DNA of 64,000 bases from CAVUCE01 sp963739985 (GTDB lineage: Bacteria; Bacteroidota; Ignavibacteria; Ignavibacteriales; Ignavibacteriaceae), in NCBI GenBank assembly GCA_963739985.1, contig CAVUCE010000001.1, positions 310,001-374,000 on the forward strand. The letters run 5' to 3'. A model generated the notes under the pieces. That model was not told the DNA's origin and searched no databases. It saw only the letters and a program-made list of their open reading frames with translations. Shown piece by piece: positions 24,474-33,768 of this stretch; the first letter of the stretch is position 1; each line of letters begins with the position of its first letter. Made by a program: the position numbers and the translations under genes.

Positions 24474-26615
24474 ATGAAAAAATTTTACTTGATAATAACG
24501 TTAACTCTCACTTGCTTTCAGCTATTGTATGCACAAATAATTGATACCTCTAAAGTTAAAATAGAGTCAATTATCAGCGATAGTTCCCAAGCAAATCCGC
24601 CACTTGTTATTATAGCTAAAAGTTATCAGGATTCAGTTGTTTTAAGATGGGCGCCCGGCAATGCAATTTTATGGAAATATTCAAATCAATATGGATACAT
24701 ACTAAATCGTTATAAAATTGACGGAAATAGTATTGGTGATTCTACTGCAATTAAACAACTTTCAGACAATCCGATTCTACCCTGGAAATTAGAGGAATGG
24801 AAAAGACGTTCAAACAGAAATGATTCGTTAGCAGCGATCGCAGCTCAAATTTTATATGGAAAACATTTTAATACTAGTACGCAAGGTGGGTTAAATTTGG
24901 ATGCTATTCTACAGCAAAAAGCAGATGAGGATAATAGATACTCCTATGCTTTGATAATTTCTGATATTCATCCTTTTGCTGCCAACGGTTTGGGACTAAG
25001 ATGGGTTGACAGAAATATAAAAAGAGGCTCAACATATCTGTACACGATATATTCCTTGGTACCGCAGAGAATTATAAATTCAGATACGGCTGCAGTTATT
25101 GTGAGAACAAATGATAATCTGCCTACACCACAATTACCCAACATTAAAGTGGAAGTATTAGATAGGGCTGTGAGATTTTCTTGGAATAGTGATATATCAA
25201 GGAGAAACTTTTCCGCCTATTTTCTGGAAAGATCCGATGATTTAGGAAAAACTTTTCACAAAACAAGTAATATTCCGTTTATGCAAAAGGGAAGAGGCAA
25301 AAATGTTTTTCAAGAAGATTGGATGGTTTTAAATGATTCTCTTCCTCAAAACTATAAAAAATATATCTATAGAATAATCGGGATAACTCCATTCGGCGAA
25401 AAGAGCAAACCATCTGATAATATGTTGGTGATTGGGAAGGATAAAACTCCTCCTTCAAAACCGGAAAATGTTAAAACTGTAAATACTTTTAACAACAGGG
25501 TTGAAATATCATGGGAGAAAAAATTAAAAGAAAAAGACTTCTTAGGATTTATAATAGGTAGAAGTCAGAATATTAACGGTCCATATATTCCATTATTTTT
25601 AGACCCTCTAAACAAGAATGCTAAAAAATATACAGATACTTCTGCATCTCTCCATGGCACTAACTTTTATGTTGTCTCTGCTATTGATACAGCAGGTAAT
25701 GCTTCTGCATCAACACCGACATACGTAATAATGAGTGATTCAATACCACCGGCAAAACCCAATGGCCTAACCGGAAAAATTGATACAAACGGAATTGTCA
25801 CTTTACAATGGAAAAAAGGGAATGAAGAAGACTTACTTGGTTATTTGGTCTATTATTCAAATTCTATATCTCATGTGTTCACTCCGATTACAAAGGATTT
25901 TTTAGTTGATACAACATTTGTAGATACCATTTCTCTAAACTCACTTACTCCGAAAGTATATTATAAAATTGCCGCTTTTGATATGAACAGAAATCCTAGT
26001 GAATTTTCGGATGTATTGATTCTGAGTAAGCCTGATACTATCCGCCCGGTTCCGCCTGTTATCACTCATTATACTGTTACGGATTCATCAGTATATTTTC
26101 AATGGATTAAAAGCTCTAGCGAAGATGCAGATTCGCAATATGTTTATAGAAAAGTTAATAATAAAGATGAATGGCAATTGCTTGCAAAATTAGATAGCAA
26201 TTCGAATGCATACAAAGATACAACAGTTAAGAAATTAAAAAAATATATATATGCTGTAGAAACAATGGATTTATCTAAACTAAAAAGCCGTAAATCATTT
26301 CCATTGAATGTACGTGTTTATGATTCAGGTTTAAGAGATTCAATTCATACTTTTTCGGCTATATACTTAAGCGATAAAAACAATATCGAGTTATCCTGGA
26401 ATTATTTATCAAATGAAAATGATAAAATAATTATATACAGAAATTATAATAATTCAGGTATGCAAATGTATGACTCAGTGCCGGGAAACATCAGCACTTA
26501 TAAAGACATGAATATCCCAAAAGGGAATTACCAATATGCAATAAAAATTATTTTTGCTAATTCTGATGAAACACCATTAAGTAAAATTACCACTTTGAAT
26601 GTTACTGCAAACTGA
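24474..26615 (+). CDS. Secreted multidomain fibronectin type III protein
   Basis: 713 residues with signal peptide (LIITLTLTCFQLLYAQ). An N-terminal region of about 200 residues without a known domain is followed by at least four FN3-like domains, each beginning with a Pro-rich strand: LPTPQLPNIKVEV, TPPSKPENVKTV, IPPAKPNGLTGKI and RPVPPVITHYTV, with the typical Trp (ISWEKK, LQWKKG, FQWIKS) and Tyr (GYLVYYS). Such arrays usually act as spacers or protein-binding arms at the surface. Six bases after the previous gene, hence co-transcribed. No C-terminal sorting domain is seen. Confidence 0.78.
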   Translation: MKKFYLIITLTLTCFQLLYAQIIDTSKVKIESIISDSSQANPPLVIIAKSYQDSVVLRWAPGNAILWKYSNQYGYILNRYKIDGNSIGDSTAIKQLSDNPILPWKLEEWKRRSNRNDSLAAIAAQILYGKHFNTSTQGGLNLDAILQQKADEDNRYSYALIISDIHPFAANGLGLRWVDRNIKRGSTYLYTIYSLVPQRIINSDTAAVIVRTNDNLPTPQLPNIKVEVLDRAVRFSWNSDISRRNFSAYFLERSDDLGKTFHKTSNIPFMQKGRGKNVFQEDWMVLNDSLPQNYKKYIYRIIGITPFGEKSKPSDNMLVIGKDKTPPSKPENVKTVNTFNNRVEISWEKKLKEKDFLGFIIGRSQNINGPYIPLFLDPLNKNAKKYTDTSASLHGTNFYVVSAIDTAGNASASTPTYVIMSDSIPPAKPNGLTGKIDTNGIVTLQWKKGNEEDLLGYLVYYSNSISHVFTPITKDFLVDTTFVDTISLNSLTPKVYYKIAAFDMNRNPSEFSDVLILSKPDTIRPVPPVITHYTVTDSSVYFQWIKSSSEDADSQYVYRKVNNKDEWQLLAKLDSNSNAYKDTTVKKLKKYIYAVETMDLSKLKSRKSFPLNVRVYDSGLRDSIHTFSAIYLSDKNNIELSWNYLSNENDKIIIYRNYNNSGMQMYDSVPGNISTYKDMNIPKGNYQYAIKIIFANSDETPLSKITTLNVTAN

Positions 26616-26644
26616 TTTTATAAATAAAAAAACTAATTCTCACT

Positions 26645-27955
26645 ATGAATATTAAAATAATGACAATGAAATGGTTTCTAGTTCTTCTGTTTACCAGTTT
26701 GATCATTACATCTTGCAGCAATAATGATAATCCTACTAATCCAAATTCTAAAAATAACTCTACTAATATAATTGTAACGATAAACTCTAATATTGTTGTG
26801 CCTAAGCTAATGTTAATAGGCAAAGACAAAACATATAATTTATCAACTACGGATACGCTACAAAATATTACTCCCGGTACATTCACGTTAATTGCAGAGC
26901 GAGTTGATGTTGGTTCCACAAGTGGTAATTTAGTCGGAAAATCATATGGTGTAATTAAACCGGTTCAACAGTTTCAAGTAGCTGAAGGAGAAACAAAAGA
27001 GATTAATTTAACTTATACAGAATTACCTGCAAGCGGTAAATTATGGCTAAGTGATGATACCGGATCACAATTGCTAGCCTTTGCTAACTCTAAACTAATA
27101 ACACCAGGCTCACCTTCACCGGATACTAAAATTACATTTAGTTTTGAAGGACTTCGTGGATTTGCATTTGATAAAATGGGAAATCTTTGGGTTGCTGGCT
27201 TCAGTTCAAGTAAATTATTTGTTTTTACTCCCGATCAATTATCAAATAGTTCAACTGCATCGCCTTTACTAACCATTACTGATAATTCAATCAGCGGACC
27301 TTATGGACTTATATTCGATTATTCTGGTAATCTTTGGATTTCAAACTGGAATTCGGGTACAATTATTTCTTATAATTTAGCCACAATTATTACTCTTCTT
27401 ACAAAATCCGGTAATATTTCAAGCACTCCGGATATAACTTTAACATCTACTAAATTAAAAGAACCGGAGTTTATGGCTTTTGATTTTTCCGGCAATTTAT
27501 GGATTGCAGGTTCAGATCCATCTTCCAATAAGAGCGAAATTATAAAATATCCTTCAACAAGTTTAAAAACATCCGGAGAGATATTACCTACAGTAACTAT
27601 TACAGAATCAAGTCAGCCAACTTTAATAAATGTAAGTGGATTAGCTTTTGATAAAAGTGGTAATCTTTGGGGCACAGATGGAAATTCTTTTTTCAGATTT
27701 TCACCAAATCAGTTGATATCATCCGGAGCCACAATTCCACAGTTATATAAAGGTGTTCCTTCTCCTGCATTATTAACCGGTTTGGCGTTTGACGCTCAAT
27801 CAAATCTTTGGATGTCAGAAACCTATTCACCGAGACTTATTCGGTATACTTATCCAAATAGCGGTTACGGAACTACATATAATTCAAGTAATTCATTAAA
27901 TGAACCAAACTGGATATGTATTTTTCCTCCACCTTCAGGTCTTCCGATTAAATAA
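26645..27955 (+). CDS. Lipoprotein with NHL/SMP-30-like beta-propeller repeats
   Basis: 436 residues. Lipoprotein signal with lipobox LIITSC (Cys24), then an Asn/Thr-rich linker and a DUF4397/carboxypeptidase-like strand region (NIIVTINSNIVVPKLMLIG). From about residue 140 five repeats share the pattern GLxFDxxGNLW: FAFDKMGNLWVAGF, LIFDYSGNLWISNW, MAFDFSGNLWIAGS, LAFDKSGNLWGTDG and LAFDAQSNLWMSET. These form a propeller blade series as in NHL proteins, usually a binding platform. Probably anchored in a membrane and exposed to the periplasm or surface. Part of the five-gene secreted cluster. Confidence 0.78.
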   Translation: MNIKIMTMKWFLVLLFTSLIITSCSNNDNPTNPNSKNNSTNIIVTINSNIVVPKLMLIGKDKTYNLSTTDTLQNITPGTFTLIAERVDVGSTSGNLVGKSYGVIKPVQQFQVAEGETKEINLTYTELPASGKLWLSDDTGSQLLAFANSKLITPGSPSPDTKITFSFEGLRGFAFDKMGNLWVAGFSSSKLFVFTPDQLSNSSTASPLLTITDNSISGPYGLIFDYSGNLWISNWNSGTIISYNLATIITLLTKSGNISSTPDITLTSTKLKEPEFMAFDFSGNLWIAGSDPSSNKSEIIKYPSTSLKTSGEILPTVTITESSQPTLINVSGLAFDKSGNLWGTDGNSFFRFSPNQLISSGATIPQLYKGVPSPALLTGLAFDAQSNLWMSETYSPRLIRYTYPNSGYGTTYNSSNSLNEPNWICIFPPPSGLPIK

Positions 27956-27978
27956 TTTTAGAAGAAATCCTTAATTAT

Positions 27979-29955
27979 ATGAACAAATGTTTTATAAAAT
28001 ATTTTATTATTATCTCATTGATTTCTTCAGCAAGAATATTTGGACAAAACAATACTACAGTAGACACATCAAAAAGTTTCTTAGAAAATAATATTTCAAT
28101 CACGGGAAGCTTAGGTCTTTATGGCGAATTGTATTCAATTTCAGGTGCCAGTCGTAGACGTCCCGGTGCGACAGGTAGAGTTTATTTTCGCCCAACTTTA
28201 CACTTGTTTAATTTAATCGATATTCCATTTGAGTTTCTGCTTTCAACTGAGGGTAATTCTGCAAGACAAAATATAAACCAGTTTGGAATTAATCCAACCT
28301 GGAGTTGGGGAACTTTACATCTCGGCGATTTTAATGAAAATTTTTCTGATTATACCCTTAGAGGAATATCAATTCGAGGAGCGGGAATTTCTATACATCC
28401 GGGAATATTACAATTTACTGCAGTTGGCGGTTATACCAAAAGGGCGGTTTCAGGCGGAGCTTCGAACGGGAGTTATGATAGATATCTTTATGGAGCAAAA
28501 ATTGGGTTTGGCAAGGAAAGCGGATCAAATTTTAATTTGCAATTTTTAAGAGTTAGAGATGTACCTTCATCTTTACCGGTAATGGGTGAATCAATTACTC
28601 TACTTTCACCTAATGGAGAAAATGTATGGCCGATAGGTTCAATTCAAAATATTAGTTGGACCTCAGTAAATTTATCCGGAAATGTAAATATTGAAATCTC
28701 GCGTGACGGTGGAAATACATTTCAAATCCTTTTTGTAAATCAACCAAATATTGGAAGTATTGACTGGACTGTGAACGGTACTGAATCAAATAATTCATTA
28801 ATTAAAATAATAAGTATAAATGATACTACTATTTTTGACGTAAGTGATGAGGTTTTTACCATAGGATTTAATTCTGTTGCGCAAGGGGGAATTGCTTCAC
28901 CCATCATTCAAAATCATTCAGCTGTAACACCACAAGAAAATTTGGTGATTGCAACATCCTGGAGATTAAATTTTTTGCAGAACAAGATATCATGGCATTC
29001 TGAAGTTAATGGGAGTGTGTTTACACGTGATATGAGAAGTACAACTATTAATCTTGACTCTGTTAATATTCCCGGCATCATAACCGGAATATATTCACCG
29101 AACATTTCAACTAATATAGATTACGCATTTCAAACCGGACTTGATTTTAGAATCCAATCAGTAAATACTAATTTATCGTACAAATATATTGGACCGGGTT
29201 ATACTTCATTAGGATTATCATATTTATTAAATGATCAACAAATGTTTTCCGCATCTACATCTTTTAGAATCTCAACTTATGGTTTTAATGTTCGCTATTC
29301 CAGATCGAATGATAATTTAATTAATCAAAAAATTTTCACAACCAGCAGGAATCAATTAAATTTTAATGTAAGCGGATTGTTAACATCATTTTGGAATGCA
29401 AGTATAATGACCGGATTTAATGAAATGAGTAATGATTCAAAAAATGATACAACGAGAATTAACTTTTCCTCATTTATCCTTAGTACTAATCATTCCTTTA
29501 TGCTTGAGAAAGGTTCAATCCTAAATTCAATTGCATTTAATTATACGTATCAAAATTCAGGAGATGATTCACCAATAAGGCAAAGCACAAAGTCAACAGT
29601 TAACAGCGGTAATCTCGGTTTAGTATTTAATTTATCAAAAGAATTTAACGCTAACTTATCTGCAGGAATTGTTAGCTCAATATTTGCGGATACCATAAGT
29701 AATTCAACTCAAATTTATTCTGCAGGAATTCAAAATATGGAATTGCAAAATAAATTGACTACATCACTTTCTATTTCTACTTCAATTGGTGATAACAATT
29801 CATCCATAAATTCAAGATTATCGTCATCATACAAAATCACTAAAGAGGATGTTATTGCAGTTTCTATTTCGGCAAATCGATTCAAATCAACTTCATTAAA
29901 TAACGAGGGATTCAATGAATATTATGCATCTTTAAGTGTATCGCATATGTTTTAA
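27979..29955 (+). CDS. Outer-membrane barrel-like protein with inserted Ig-like domain
   Basis: 658 residues, signal peptide ending near FGQN. Residues 35-200 and 305-658 show alternating strands with aromatic girdles and the segment LHLGDFNENFSDYTLRGISI, and the last residues SVSHMF end in an aromatic, as in outer-membrane barrels. Between them (about 205-300) sits a Ser/Thr-rich Ig-like domain opening ITLLSPNGENVWPIGSI and containing NIEISRDGGNTFQIL. This domain is usually found in secreted proteins of this phylum. I infer a surface or export pore for the cluster, but there is no direct evidence. Last secreted gene before the kinase. Confidence 0.65.
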   Translation: MNKCFIKYFIIISLISSARIFGQNNTTVDTSKSFLENNISITGSLGLYGELYSISGASRRRPGATGRVYFRPTLHLFNLIDIPFEFLLSTEGNSARQNINQFGINPTWSWGTLHLGDFNENFSDYTLRGISIRGAGISIHPGILQFTAVGGYTKRAVSGGASNGSYDRYLYGAKIGFGKESGSNFNLQFLRVRDVPSSLPVMGESITLLSPNGENVWPIGSIQNISWTSVNLSGNVNIEISRDGGNTFQILFVNQPNIGSIDWTVNGTESNNSLIKIISINDTTIFDVSDEVFTIGFNSVAQGGIASPIIQNHSAVTPQENLVIATSWRLNFLQNKISWHSEVNGSVFTRDMRSTTINLDSVNIPGIITGIYSPNISTNIDYAFQTGLDFRIQSVNTNLSYKYIGPGYTSLGLSYLLNDQQMFSASTSFRISTYGFNVRYSRSNDNLINQKIFTTSRNQLNFNVSGLLTSFWNASIMTGFNEMSNDSKNDTTRINFSSFILSTNHSFMLEKGSILNSIAFNYTYQNSGDDSPIRQSTKSTVNSGNLGLVFNLSKEFNANLSAGIVSSIFADTISNSTQIYSAGIQNMELQNKLTTSLSISTSIGDNNSSINSRLSSSYKITKEDVIAVSISANRFKSTSLNNEGFNEYYASLSVSHMF

Positions 29956-30036
29956 AAAAGTTAATTAAGTGTTTTCTATCACTTTCGTGAATATAATCTG
30001 TTAGTTATCTTAAACACAATATCCATCAGTGGAAAC

Positions 30037-32955
30037 ATGGGAGCCAAAAAACACTCGATTTACTTGTCTTTAACTTTATTCTTTTTCCTTTCCTGGAATA
30101 GTATGGTTTTTTCTCAATACAACAATGTAAAAAATTATTCTATCAGCGACGGATTGGTACAAAACACTATTCATTCAATTATTCAGGATTCAAAAGATAG
30201 AATTTGGATCGGCACTGCTGAAGGATTTAGTATTTATGATGGTACTGAATTTCTAAATTATCCTCCTACTCAAGGATTAAAGAATCCTGTTATAAATTGC
30301 TTTTTGCGAATAGGTGATCATTATATGTTACTTGGTACAAACGGAGCAGGCGTTGCACTTGTTAAAATGAATAAATACGAATACCCGAAAATCATAAAAT
30401 ATATACACGGTAAAAGATTTTTAACAAACGATGAGATTTACTCTTTTTACAAAGACACTAAAAATAATTTGTGGATATGCACTAACAATGGCTTAACCGA
30501 ATGGAAAGATTTTGATATCAATAAATTACTCGATTTAAAAATATCGAACTCGGTTAAATTTTATAACAAAAAAAATGGTCTACCGGGAAATTCTGTACAA
30601 TCGGTTATTGAGACACAAGACAAAACAATTTGGGTTGGAACAAATAAAGGCATCAACAAGATTGTTAATGGTAAACTTATACATAGCACGATGAATATTT
30701 CAGATCGAAACCTTGATATTAATTATTTAATGATTTATAAGGAGAATAAATTTTTAATTGCTACGAAAAAAAAGGTTCTAATTTTTGATGGCGGTAAATT
30801 ATTAAACTTTTCCGATAAAATTGGTCTTCCAAATATTTATGTAAATACAATGATGCGAGATTCAAAAAATAATTATTGGTTTGGAACTAATACGGGCTTA
30901 TACCAATACGACGGAAAACGAATTCAATATTATAGTCTAGGTGATAATTACGCATCTAAATTAACAGTTTCTCTGATTGAAGATAATGAAGGCAATATTT
31001 GGGTAGGGACACTGCATGGTGTATATAAAATCCAAAGATCTAATTTTCTTCATATTAAAGGTAGTTCTGATTTAGAATATATTTCATCAATCAAAGTAGA
31101 TAAAAATAATAACGTCTGGGTAACCGGAACTAAAGGATTATTTAAATTGAAAAATAATCGAATTGAGAAATATCAACTTTCTAAAGCAATAGCCTCTTTA
31201 GATATTCGCTGCTTATATTTTGATAAAAAAGGAAGAATGTGGATCGGTACTGAAAACGGTCTTTACTATAAGAATCCCGGAAGCAATAATTTTATTTTGA
31301 AAAACGGAATTAAGAATAAATCTATAGTTTCAATAATTGAATTGCCAAATGGAATTTATTGGGTTGGAACTGATAATGGTTTCTCGGTCTTTAAAATGAG
31401 TAATCCCGTAAATCAAAAGGATTTTATTTTCGCGAAAGATATTTGTTCCAAATTACCTGATAAACCAGCAAGATCATTATATCAAGATAGAAATAATGAT
31501 TTGTGGATCGGCTTCCTTTATGATGGATTATATAAAATTAGTAAAAATAAATTAAAACATTATACTTCTATTAATGGATTAACCATCGATAATATAAGAT
31601 GTATTTTTGGAGATTCTAAAAATCATATTTGGATAGGAACAAGATATCACGGTTTATTGCTTTATAAAAATGGTAATTTCGTTAAAGTTACTAAAAGCGA
31701 TAGTTCTTCTCTTGGATGGATTTCAACGATTATTCAAGATCAAGGAAATAACTACTGGTTTGGAACCGCAAAAGGGCTTTTACGTTATGATAATAATAAT
31801 TGGTTGTCTTTTGATGAAAATGATGGGATAACTTCAGGCGAGATTACAGCAGCTGCAATTGATTCCAGCGGAAGATTATGGTTTGGATCATTTAACGGAA
31901 TTTACAGATGCGCCTTTACTAATCTAATTAACAAACAAAAAAGACCGAAAATTTATATCAAAAGAATCCAGGTAAACGGAACACTAAATTCAGAATTTTC
32001 TAAAGGCAAATTAACATCATTACCATATAATAAAAATAACATCGAATTTGATTTTGCCGGAGTTTGGTTCAAAAATGAAGGAAATGTTTATTACCGTTAT
32101 AAGCTTGATGGATTAGATAAGAATTGGTCACGGCCTGTAAAATCTAATGCGATTCATTATCAAAATTTAGATTACGGGAAATATAAATTTGAGGTGATCG
32201 CAAAAAATTCCGATGGAGTATGGAGTAAATCTCCTGCTAAAGTTGCATTTATTATTGAATCGCCTGTTTGGTTAAGATGGTGGTTTTTATTATCCGCTGT
32301 AATAATCCTTACTACTATTGTTTATCTAATTCTTAATTACAGGCTAAAAAGAATAATTGAACTTGAAAGACTAAAAACTCGTATAGCGAGCGATCTTCAT
32401 GATGATGTCGGTGCTACATTGTCAAGGATCTCCTTAATTTCGGAACTAATTAAAGAGAATATTGAACCCAATAAAATAAAACAAAACCTGATTGACATCG
32501 GTAACTTATCGAGAGAAGCGCTTAATACAATGAGTGACATTGTTTGGTCGATGGATACGAGAAATGATAATTTACAAAGTATGATAAATCGAATTAAGGA
32601 TTCATATGCTGCAACTTTTCGTTCAACAGATATTTATTATAAGTTTGATCAAGGGGAATTGGACGGCAGTAAGAAAATTTCATCCGAAGTTAGAAAAAAT
32701 ATTTATTTAATTGCTAAAGAATCTCTAAGTAACATTATAAAACATTCCAACGCTACAGAAGTATTTTTAGATTTTAGATTAGAAATTGGAATGTTAAAAA
32801 TGATTATAAAAGATAATGGGAAGTGGGATGAGGAAAACAAAAAGTTAACCGGTAACGGAATAAGAAACATGAAAATGAGAGCGGAAGATATTAAAGGCTC
32901 AGTGGAATTAAATAGGGATAATGGAACAGAAATAATCTTTACAATGAAATTTTAA
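30037..32955 (+). CDS. Two-component sensor histidine kinase with periplasmic propeller (Reg_prop, Y_Y_Y, HisKA_3)
   Basis: 972 residues. Signal/first helix (LSLTLFFFLSWNSMVFSQ), then a double propeller of many two-component regulator repeats of the form DSKDRIWIGTxxG up to about residue 625, a Y_Y_Y domain (about 645-740), a membrane helix near 745-765 (WWFLLSAVIILTTIVYLILN), a HisKA_3 domain with phospho-acceptor His788 in ASDLHDDVGATLSRI, and an HATPase domain with KESLSNIIKHSNATE and NGIRNMKMRAEDI. Unlike hybrid systems it has no receiver; the partner regulator follows 30 bases later. It probably senses an extracellular ligand or the state of the adjacent surface proteins. Confidence 0.93.
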   Translation: MGAKKHSIYLSLTLFFFLSWNSMVFSQYNNVKNYSISDGLVQNTIHSIIQDSKDRIWIGTAEGFSIYDGTEFLNYPPTQGLKNPVINCFLRIGDHYMLLGTNGAGVALVKMNKYEYPKIIKYIHGKRFLTNDEIYSFYKDTKNNLWICTNNGLTEWKDFDINKLLDLKISNSVKFYNKKNGLPGNSVQSVIETQDKTIWVGTNKGINKIVNGKLIHSTMNISDRNLDINYLMIYKENKFLIATKKKVLIFDGGKLLNFSDKIGLPNIYVNTMMRDSKNNYWFGTNTGLYQYDGKRIQYYSLGDNYASKLTVSLIEDNEGNIWVGTLHGVYKIQRSNFLHIKGSSDLEYISSIKVDKNNNVWVTGTKGLFKLKNNRIEKYQLSKAIASLDIRCLYFDKKGRMWIGTENGLYYKNPGSNNFILKNGIKNKSIVSIIELPNGIYWVGTDNGFSVFKMSNPVNQKDFIFAKDICSKLPDKPARSLYQDRNNDLWIGFLYDGLYKISKNKLKHYTSINGLTIDNIRCIFGDSKNHIWIGTRYHGLLLYKNGNFVKVTKSDSSSLGWISTIIQDQGNNYWFGTAKGLLRYDNNNWLSFDENDGITSGEITAAAIDSSGRLWFGSFNGIYRCAFTNLINKQKRPKIYIKRIQVNGTLNSEFSKGKLTSLPYNKNNIEFDFAGVWFKNEGNVYYRYKLDGLDKNWSRPVKSNAIHYQNLDYGKYKFEVIAKNSDGVWSKSPAKVAFIIESPVWLRWWFLLSAVIILTTIVYLILNYRLKRIIELERLKTRIASDLHDDVGATLSRISLISELIKENIEPNKIKQNLIDIGNLSREALNTMSDIVWSMDTRNDNLQSMINRIKDSYAATFRSTDIYYKFDQGELDGSKKISSEVRKNIYLIAKESLSNIIKHSNATEVFLDFRLEIGMLKMIIKDNGKWDEENKKLTGNGIRNMKMRAEDIKGSVELNRDNGTEIIFTMKF

Positions 32956-32985
32956 TAGATATTTTTTTATTTATAATATTGCTAA

Positions 32986-33615
32986 ATGATAAATATAGCC
33001 ATAATAGAAGATGATTCGTTTTTTAGAGAAGGTCTTGAAAAATACCTTAGCATTCAAAAAAACTTCAACTGTGAGTTATCAGTTGATTCAGTAGAAACAT
33101 TTTTAAGATCTATCACAACAGAAACCATAATTGATATTATGTTAACGGATATCGGGTTACCTGGAATTTCCGGCATCAGCGGAATTAAATTAATTAAAGA
33201 CAGATTTCCGGATATAGAAATTATTATGCTAACTGTTTATTCAAATCCCGATAAAATATTTGAATCACTTAGGAACGGGGCGGTAGGTTATCTTTTAAAA
33301 GATATCTCTTTAATAGAAATCAAAAATACAATTGAAACCGTTTACAGCGGCGGCTCAATTATGTCGCCGGAAATAGCAAGAAAAGTTATTGATAGATTTA
33401 ATGCAACAAAAGTTTCAGATGAACGATTTAAATTAACTTCAAAAGAAAAAGAAGTTGTTAGCCTTTTAGAGGAAGGGTTGAGCTATAAAAAAATAGGGGA
33501 GAAGCTACAAATATCTGTTGACACAGTCCGTTTTCACATCAAGAATATATATCAAAAACTACACATAAATTCTAAAGCAGATTTAATAAGAAAATCAATT
33601 TCAGGAGAAATTTAG
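32986..33615 (+). CDS. NarL/LuxR-family response regulator
   Basis: 209 residues: receiver domain with acidic pocket Glu8-Asp9-Asp10 and phospho-Asp55 in MLTDIGLPG, Lys of the KD switch in LLKDISL, and a C-terminal LuxR helix-turn-helix (LTSKEKEVVSLLEEGLSYKK, then VDTVRFHIKNIYQKL). It is paired with the kinase directly upstream and is expected to control transcription, most economically of the secreted cluster or of the second kor operon on either side. Confidence 0.93.
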   Translation: MINIAIIEDDSFFREGLEKYLSIQKNFNCELSVDSVETFLRSITTETIIDIMLTDIGLPGISGISGIKLIKDRFPDIEIIMLTVYSNPDKIFESLRNGAVGYLLKDISLIEIKNTIETVYSGGSIMSPEIARKVIDRFNATKVSDERFKLTSKEKEVVSLLEEGLSYKKIGEKLQISVDTVRFHIKNIYQKLHINSKADLIRKSISGEI

Positions 33616-33768
33616 CTTTTATAATTTATTTGTGTTAATGATTTAATGATACTTTATAATGGTAACTACATTTGTTGATTTTATGGGTATATTTAATAAA
33701 GTATAATATACTTCCTCGGCAAAGCGGATTTTTAGAAAAAAGAAATATTAATTAAGGTTTGAAATATT

